From positions 71,718,986-71,782,985 of the forward strand of contig CM018693.1 of assembly GCA_009363875.1 (NCBI GenBank): DNA of 64,000 nt, written 5' to 3'. Numbering within the stretch: position 1 is the stretch's first letter; each line of letters starts with the position of its first letter. The stretch is from Mikania micrantha (Eukaryota > Streptophyta > Magnoliopsida > Asterales > Asteraceae). Made by a program: the position numbers and the translations under genes. Below, in pieces: positions 58,401 to 64,000 of the stretch. The notes beneath the pieces are model-generated. The model ran no database searches. It had not been told where the DNA came from and saw only the letters and a program-made list of their open reading frames with translations.

Positions 58401-60610
58401 GATATGGAGCTTTGAAGGTTGATAATGGTGGTGGGAGAGAGGTGGACGGATTTTGTAGGTTAGAGAGAGAATGGAGATGATGAAAATGAATTAAATGCCT
58501 CAATTTAGGCTTTAAATACCTCGTGGGTATTCGGGTTCGTTTCGGTTGCTCGGTTCGCGTTTTCGTCGCGTTTTCGGAAATTTTACTCGTAATTTATATG
58601 TTTTAAATAAAAGACGTTAATTTAATTATTTTGATGACTTTCAAAATTGTAAAATGTTAAATATTTTATTTTTATTAATTTATTTTCGTTTGTGTCGTTT
58701 TTCGTTTTCGATTCGTCAGATCGCGTCACGATCGCGCGTATTCGTTCGAATCGTCATTCGAACGAACACGTCGATGGTTTTGCTTTCCGACTTTTGTTTT
58801 TCACTTTTCAGTCACTAATTCAGAACGTTAAACTCACAAATATGTTTGTGTGAATCGTCACCCACGCAAACACACTGTCAATTCGCTATTCTGAAATAAC
58901 ACTGAAATTTGTGCTTGAATTGAATTTCCTCACCGTCGGACTCAACTAAACAGCCTGTTATCACATTGTTTTCATACTGATTTGTCGGCCATCTGATTCC
59001 TGTCATTTATGGATATCAGATCGCAACCGACCTGTTCTTGTTATTTGTTTGAACACTGTTGTTTCTCATGATTTGTTGTGCTAACTGTACTTAGGTTTTC
59101 ACCTAATTACACACAACTATTGTTTCAAATGCTTGTTGTACTTACAGTATTTAAGTTTACACATAAATACGTACAACGGTTTCTTGTATTTAGAATTATG
59201 TTAATACAAGTACTATTCACAAACATGTATTTACACATAGTTACTGTTGAAAGTACACATACCGTACGGACTTGTCGGCCGGTCAGGTACTAGTTGTCAC
59301 AATCTCGATGGTCCTAAGGCTGCCTAGCTCTGGATACCATCGACACTGATAATGTCGATGGTTATTGAGTTCTCTTGGTCCGTCGATCTTAGCATCTTCG
59401 ATGATTACAACTGCAACTCAGTCCTCGTTGATACTAAACATCCCATGATGTTTCTTATGTCGATACTAGTTTTTCCAGAAATCACAGCTTTCCAAGTCTT
59501 TCCCATCCTCAATCCAACATATCCCAGACATTGTAACGCATATTAAATGAAATTTCGAAGTGGTTTAGAGCTGTAAAATCGAGTTCCAAGTTTGGATAGC
59601 TGGGTTTTGTAAAAACCTTGTAGCACCGCAAGTTTGAGCTCAGATTACCTTCTTTTTAGACGATTTCACTCCCGATCTGTTGTACTTTCATGTAGAGGAT
59701 GTTCTTAGCTTCGATTTGATACCAAGTTTGAAGGATTTGGCCAAGAAATGAGGAAGATACAGTGATTTTTGTGTGGGTTTTCTAGAGAGAGAAGCAAGAA
59801 CCGGAAAATGAAGTGATAGAGGGTAGATAGAGTTAATTATGGGAAATAAATGCTTGGGTAGGGTTTTATACCCCAAGAAAGTTCGGGTTCATTTCGGTTG
59901 CTCGGTTCTTGTTTTAGTTACGTTTTCGAAACGTAACCCGCAAAACTACGAAATATAAATAAATTGTTTCCTAAAACCTTTTTAAGGTGGTTATTCTTAG
60001 TAAATGTTTTCTATTTATTTTCCTTATTTTATTATTCAAAAACGTTTATTTAATACTATTTCGTGAGATGGTATTACCATCGCGCGTGTTCGTTTGAATC
60101 GTCACCCGGACGAACACGACAATAATTTTACTCTCTAATTATGTTTTCTACTTTCCAGTTATTATGTTTGTGTGAATCGTCACCCACGCAAACACACAGT
60201 CAGTTTATTATCCTTAAACAATACTGAGTTATCATTTTGAATTTGGCATTCTCACAGACGGACTCAATTATACTTACCTATTTTCACATAGTTATGAGTT
60301 ATTCCCCATTGTTTTATCACTAAATTATCGGCCATCTGATTTCTGTTATTTATGGAAATCAGATCGCAACCGATATGTGTTTGCCATTTGTTTTCACAAC
60401 TGTTATTTCACAAGATTTGTTGTATTCCTGTATTTCGGTTCTCATCGAGATACGTACAGCTGTCATATGTTTTATAGCCTTGTTGTCACACAACTATTTA
60501 ACACATAGTTATTCACGCATTGTTATTCACACACATAGTTATTTTCACTTAGTTATTGTGAAAGTACACATACCGTATGATTGCCGGAAGATCTGGTACT
60601 AGTTGTCACA
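52495..60610 (-). repeat. Solo LTR D1, interrupted by D2
   Basis: On the plus strand TGTCACACCCC to AGTTGTCACA, with exact ATAGG repeats (52490-52494, 60611-60615). About 3.9 kb without D2. On the minus strand it starts TGTGACAACTAGTACC and ends in a GC-rich hairpin. Candidate donor at 59647-59648 (AAG|GTAATC) and acceptor at 52860-52861. One stem-loop cassette (53028-53110). TATA-like TATAAAA (59860-59868, reverse). Instead of CGAACC words it carries CGATGG/CGATACTA words at 54735-55050 and 59305-59470. A CATAGGAAT-rich degenerate stretch lies at 53700-53860. Confidence 0.88.
55053..59301 (-). repeat. Solo LTR D2 inside D1
   Basis: TGTCACACCCC to AGTTGTCACA, 4249 bp, with exact ATCTC repeats (55048-55052, 59302-59306). 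Stem-loop cassette with a perfect 14-bp stem (55599-55612 and 55666-55679). Acceptor AG 55418-55419 and donor GT 58291-58292 (minus), giving a 2.9-kb candidate intron. GGTTCG array at about 57620-58080 and TGGGCC array at about 57300-57560 (plus-strand reading), again between donor and acceptor in the same order as A and B. TATA-like TATTTAAA (reverse) near 58510. Same family as D1 by its ends, but with different arrays. Confidence 0.9.
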
Positions 60611-60615
60611 ATAGG

Positions 60616-60874
60616 TTTCTCTAGCTTTTGAGAAGTAAGATTTTCATTCACAACATTATGATCTTTTTTGAATCTAGAGAGTGAGAGACATTGTACAAAT
60701 ACTCGCACTTTCATTCATCTTATTAAATTCATGTAATCATATCTTAATTCTATGATAATTCTTATCATTCACATTGTCTTCTCCATACTCTCACACACAC
60801 ATCGACACCTTTACGGATTTCGCACGTTTACGAGTCGAGTGATATCGGTTTGATCCAATTCAAACGGACTTACA
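60616..60874 (+). repeat. 3' LTR of X, second part
   Basis: Continues from 52494 after removing D1. Contains GGATTTCGCACG (60814-60825) and ends CGGACTTACA, parallel to the 5' LTR ending CGGACCTACA. It is about 240 bases longer in this half than the 5' LTR and difficult to align. The next bases, ATTAT, do not match the left flank TTTTG. Confidence 0.65.
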
Positions 60875-61703
60875 ATTATTAGGCGCTGCAGCAACTTAAG
60901 CAAAAGGGGTGGCCATCGTGTATTTCTTTGAGGACTCTTCCTTGAGTTTTGTGGTGTCCTTCTTCATTACATCGGATGCTACCATCACATCAGTAAGTGT
61001 TGCTGACAGGGTGATGGCCATTTCCTGAGTTGCAGGGTTTGCAGCAAGGACATGGCTTTGAATGTAGGCTGGCAATCCTCCCACATACCTATCAATAAGC
61101 TTCTCCAACTCATGATAGCGAGTAGTGTACACCATGTGGTCTCCTCCTTTCATCACATGGTTTAGCAGTTTAGCTTCCATCTTCTGTAGTTCATTCTTGC
61201 GACAGAACTCCTACCTCAACAGCGTCTGGAAATCAAGCGTCTTGAAATCAACCCAAGGCATCGCCAATGCCTCGTCTCTTCCACTAGCATGAACCTGTGC
61301 GTTCCACCAAGTCAAAGCCCGTTTGTTGAACGAACCTGCAGCATACTGAACCTTATGATGTTTGGGACAACTGCTTATGTCTAGGGTGTTCTCCATCTTC
61401 TTGATCCACTGGATCAAGCCGACTGCACCCTCAGTACTGCTGAAGCTTGGCGGTTTGCATCCTATGAAAGCTTTGTAAGAGTAGTCTGGTGCCATTCCTA
61501 TGTTTCCACTAGCTTCTCCCGACGAGTTCCCCGTTTGGTTGCTGTTGGTCTGAATGCGCTTGATCATGTCTGGGATCACTTCCTACCGCTGGATGGTAAG
61601 TAGAGTGGCCAAAGCCACAGTAGCATGATCCAACTTCGGATGATGTGTGTTGAGGTGGCTACAGTGGAGGTGGAATAAGAGGAGGTGGTCTTCTTGGATG
61701 CAT
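60875..61703 (-). pseudogene. gag: gag N-terminal part of element C, degenerate
   Basis: On the minus strand from ATG at 61703 (MHPRRPPPL) through the gag core: SSTEGAVGLIQWIKKMENTL and ALTWWNAQ (61211-61579), then KMEAKLLNHV, YTTRYHELEKLIDRYVGGLP (60896-61180). Stops break it after PPPL, before EVIPDM, before EFCRKN and after TPFA. The zinc knuckles belonging to this gene are at 23056-23493, beyond element X. The match to the A3 gag order supports one original gene. Confidence 0.85.
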
Positions 61704-61860
61704 TCTAATCATAACCGAAAGAACATTGGTTAGTGTATTGATCAAACTCAGAAGACACATACATATAAGTTCCTATTTCCTAAGTTCTCTACATGAGGGT
61801 CCCTAAGTTATAGTCTAGGCCAAACCGTTCTAAGTAAATGACTTATATTTTCTATAACCT
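61704..61860 (-). other. Leader of element C between PBS and gag
   Basis: About 157 bases with no ORF. Contains words also seen in the A leader (CCTAAGTTATAGTCTAGGCC, compare 13080-13100). Much shorter than the 1.6-kb leader of A1. Confidence 0.6.
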
Positions 61861-61875
61861 TGGGCTCTGATACCA
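61861..61875 (-). promoter_or_regulatory. Primer binding site of element C
   Basis: Minus strand TGGTATCAGAGCCCA, three bases inside the LTR that starts at 61879. Pairs with the initiator-Met tRNA 3' end. It confirms that gag at 60875-61703 and the LTR belong to one element. Confidence 0.9.
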
Positions 61876-61878
61876 ATC

Positions 61879-62609
61879 TGTCACACCCCGAGCCGGCGGG
61901 ATAGATCTACTTTCTCATCAGGCGGAATAGTCTCGGGGCGCGATATCATGTGATAATCGGAATGATCATATTGTATACAGAACACAACATTTGAGAAAAA
62001 CTAAAGCATCATAGCATGTAAACTAGGATTACAAAGTTAAATTATAATTTAAACTAAGACTGTATACATAGCAGAACATCTTTTTTAGTTTTGAAACTAT
62101 TCTTGTTATCCAATTCCAATTCATTAGAGTTTGAAAAACAAGTTTGACTTCACAACTGTAGGCGACTTAAATCTGAAGGGGTGACTCCTAGAGTCACACA
62201 TGATGTTTAACAATACCAACTCACAGAAGTAACTCGGGTGTAACTTTCAGCATCGGTGCGTAGTTAGAGGATGCCCATTAGAGGACACATAGTCAAATGA
62301 CGGGAATCATAATCATCCTAGCCACTCGTTACAAAACATTGAGAGTTGACAACGAAGGCCACTGAATGACTAGTGGGGGTTGACACCATGTCAACACTCG
62401 ACGGCCAATCAGTCAGCCTTACGAAGTCCTTGTGAGTAATGAGTGTTCAGACTTCCCGTACCATGTGCACATGTACCTGTTACTAACTCGGATCCCATCC
62501 GTGTACGCCCATCCTGGCACACCAACCACTTGTATGTGTTTGAGTTTGTATGAGATTGTATGAGATTGTACGTGTATGTATGAGTATGTATGAGTTTAGT
62601 GTGAGTCTT
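61879..62609 (-). repeat. 5' LTR of element C, part left of copia-2
   Basis: Starts TGTCACACCCCGAGCCGG, the ending shared with families B and D. Contains a GGTTGACA-CCATGTCAACACTC hairpin unit (62367-62395) related to the B1 repeats, and a TGAGTATGTATGAG microrepeat (62555-62595). Interrupted near 62610 by copia-2. Confidence 0.75.
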
Positions 62610-63017
62610 TGTAACAGATGGTTTTTAAGGATTCTGATATCAAGTTAATAGTTCTCGGCAAATAAAGGGGTTCTCGGCTTTAATATATGTTCTCGATGAT
62701 ATTATGTTCTAGGCGGTGTTCGGTGGTTTGCATGTTATTTGTTTTGGTTCTCGGTTATTTTTGTTTTGGTATAAATACTTGTTTTAGTTTGAGTAACAAT
62801 TAAGCATTCATTCAGTTCATGTGAGAGGGGTTTTATCTTATTCTCCTTGGTCTTCATTGTTCATGTATCAGACGAGTATTTCTGGTTTAATCAAAACTTG
62901 TATGCAAGTTTATGAATGTTTGTTCTGTTTCTTGATCAACTAATTACTGATTTCCGCTCATTAGTTAGTTTGGTTTGATATCGATTTGATAACATTCATT
63001 TGTTTGGGACTTAAAAT

Positions 63018-63030
63018 TGGTATCAGAGCC
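63018..63030 (+). promoter_or_regulatory. Primer binding site of copia-2
   Basis: TGGTATCAGAGCC preceded by TTAAAAT; initiator-Met type. The distance from the last clear LTR-end candidate (62994) is longer than usual, so the true LTR end may lie closer. Confidence 0.88.
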
Positions 63031-63484
63031 ATTCGAACTGTTTCAAGGCTCATTCAATATCATATATCAAGAAAAATAGTAGTTTTTGGAGGATTCATAG
63101 GCTATTTTTAGAAGAAAATTCGGTTGGTGTTCTTCGAAAAATCAGCAAGATTAATAGGGAAGGAAGATAGTTCAGAAGATTTGGTCTAATTTGAATTTCC
63201 TTAATTTGTGGGCTGAATGATTTGATCCGAGAAAATCAAGGGGGATACACTTAAGACTTTTTCAACAGAAAGGGTTTTCGGTATTCCACTATTTTCTGTC
63301 TAAAAGTGTTCTCGAACCAAAGGAGGTTCTCGGTTGAAAGGGTGTTTTCGGCTAATGTTGTTGTTCTCGGCTGAAATTGGTGTTTTCGGCTGAAATTGCT
63401 GTTCTTGGTATTTTGGAGTGTTCTCGGTTGTGATCTTTTGTTCATTCTAGAAGTCGCTAACTATATTTTCAGTCGTATATTGCA

Positions 63485-64000
63485 ATGGAATTGCAAAACC
63501 AAAGTCAGAACACTACGTATTTGCAGCTTGACTCTCAAATGGGCACAACCACAAGAATCCCAAGATTATTACATGCTGATGGATTTTCTGAATTGGAATA
63601 GCGATTTAAAAATCATGCCAAATTTTCGGATGCTAAGATTTGGAGATCTATTCAGAGAGGAAAAATGGTGCCTATGTATGTTCCGGAAGGGTGCACTACC
63701 AGGGTTCCTAAGCCAATTGAGGAATACACTGATGATGATTTTGATATGGTGGAACAAGATGATAAAGCTCTTGCATCACTAACTATGGCATTAGGACCAT
63801 ACATTGCTCAGGGATTCAAGGAATACACATCAGCCACGGAATTGTGGGAAGCTTTGTTTCAAATGTATGAGGGAAACAATGACATGAAAGAAAGCCGTAA
63901 GGATATGCTGAATCAAATATTTAACATGTTTAATCATGTTCTTGGAGAAAGTCTGGAGACTCAACTTCAAAGATTTGTCTGCTTAATTACTGAGATGAGA
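63485..64000 (+). pseudogene. gag: gag of copia-2, one internal TAG, partial at window edge
   Basis: From ATG at 63485 one frame runs to the window end, interrupted only by TAG at 63599-63601, where a Trp codon (TGG) is the likely original (SELE-x-RFKNHAKFSD). The remainder reads as copia gag of the UBN2 type: KALASLTMALGPYIAQGF, ATELWEALFQMYEGN, MLNQIFNMFNHV and ESLETQLQRFV are the helical capsid segments expected. CCHC knuckle and pol lie outside the window. Downstream of the TAG a shorter product could start at an internal Met. A single stop suggests a fairly recent copy. Confidence 0.85.

Larger units (their letters stand above)
23532..60874 (+). mobile_element. Element X: short Ty1/copia-type element with gag only, split by three insertions
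   Basis: Pieces: 5' LTR 23532-24013 plus 32603-32623; PBS 32626-32638; palindrome array 32926-33179; gag 33227-33866 plus 51634-51947; polypurine tract near 52061-52073; 3' LTR 52074-52494 plus 60616-60874. Without the insertions the internal part is only about 1.7 kb. No protease, integrase, RT or RNase H is present, so it is non-autonomous (TR-GAG-like). The outer flanks lack a matching duplication (TTTTG on the left, ATTAT on the right). The two LTRs are strongly diverged, which suggests great age or a recombinant element. It interrupts gag of C. Confidence 0.8.
62610..64000 (+). mobile_element. Copia-2: Ty1/copia element, left part
   Basis: A short LTR (from about TGTAACAG at 62610 to about ATAACA at 62994 or slightly beyond) with TATA box GTATAAATAC (62770) is followed by PBS TGGTATCAGAGCC (63018-63030), a ~450-bp leader rich in GTTCTCGGCT words (also in the LTR at 62650-62760), and a gag gene. 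The element continues beyond the window. LTR ends are approximate, and no duplication can be checked. Confidence 0.75.

Overview
This is a window of plant nuclear DNA made entirely of nested LTR retrotransposons. I see no host gene, rRNA, tRNA gene or CRISPR. The evidence for a plant is long-LTR Ty3/gypsy elements of chromovirus (Tekay/Del-like) type, primer binding sites matching plant initiator-Met tRNA (TGGTATCAGAGCC), Ty1/copia gag, TATA boxes followed by CT-rich tracts, and plant-like GT...CAG splice signals. The protein style resembles repeat-rich Asteraceae genomes; that host guess is from memory and only moderately held.

Layout. The outermost visible element is a decayed minus-strand gypsy element, 'C'. 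Its 3' LTR remnant is 19628-19823, its pol and the C-terminal part of gag are 19860-23531, the N-terminal part of gag is 60875-61703, its PBS is 61861-61875 and its 5' LTR starts at 61879. C is split by a small Ty1/copia gag-only element, 'X' (23532-60874, plus). X is itself opened by three insertions. Solo LTR B1 (24014-32597) lies in its 5' LTR and carries solo LTR A2 (27752-31411). Solo LTR B2 (33867-51628) lies in its gag gene and carries the complete element A3 (34032-47785). Solo LTR D1 (52495-60610) lies in its 3' LTR and carries solo LTR D2 (55053-59301). On the left, the 3' LTR of C is interrupted by LTR 'E' (to 19627), E by the degenerate minus-strand element A1 (to 16669), and the left LTR of A1 by element F (1-3525). 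At the right edge a second copia element ('copia-2', from about 62610) has entered the 5' LTR of C. Target-site duplications support A3 (GAAAC), B1 (ATTTA), B2 (AAAAA), D1 (ATAGG) and D2 (ATCTC) exactly, and A2 with one mismatch.

A3 is the youngest element. Its two 3726-bp LTRs look identical apart from one base, its 1388-codon gag-pol frame is open, and only a single TGA cuts off the integrase tail and chromodomain. A1 and C are pseudogenised. The 5' LTR of A1 has lost its TATA box through a 253-bp deletion.

The most interesting signal is not in the proteins. LTR families A, B, D, E and F, although mostly dissimilar in sequence, share one non-coding plan: a stem-loop cassette whose stems covary, a TATA box (abutted by a palindrome in A, B and D), a short conserved exon ending at a GT donor, a candidate intron, a CAG acceptor preceded by a GTTGAC box, and a GC-rich hairpin near the LTR end. 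In A, B and D2 the candidate intron holds an array of CGAACC words followed by an array of GGCCCA words; in E it holds only the CGAACC words, and in F and D1 neither. This suggests a shared regulatory or RNA-processing module in these giant LTRs.
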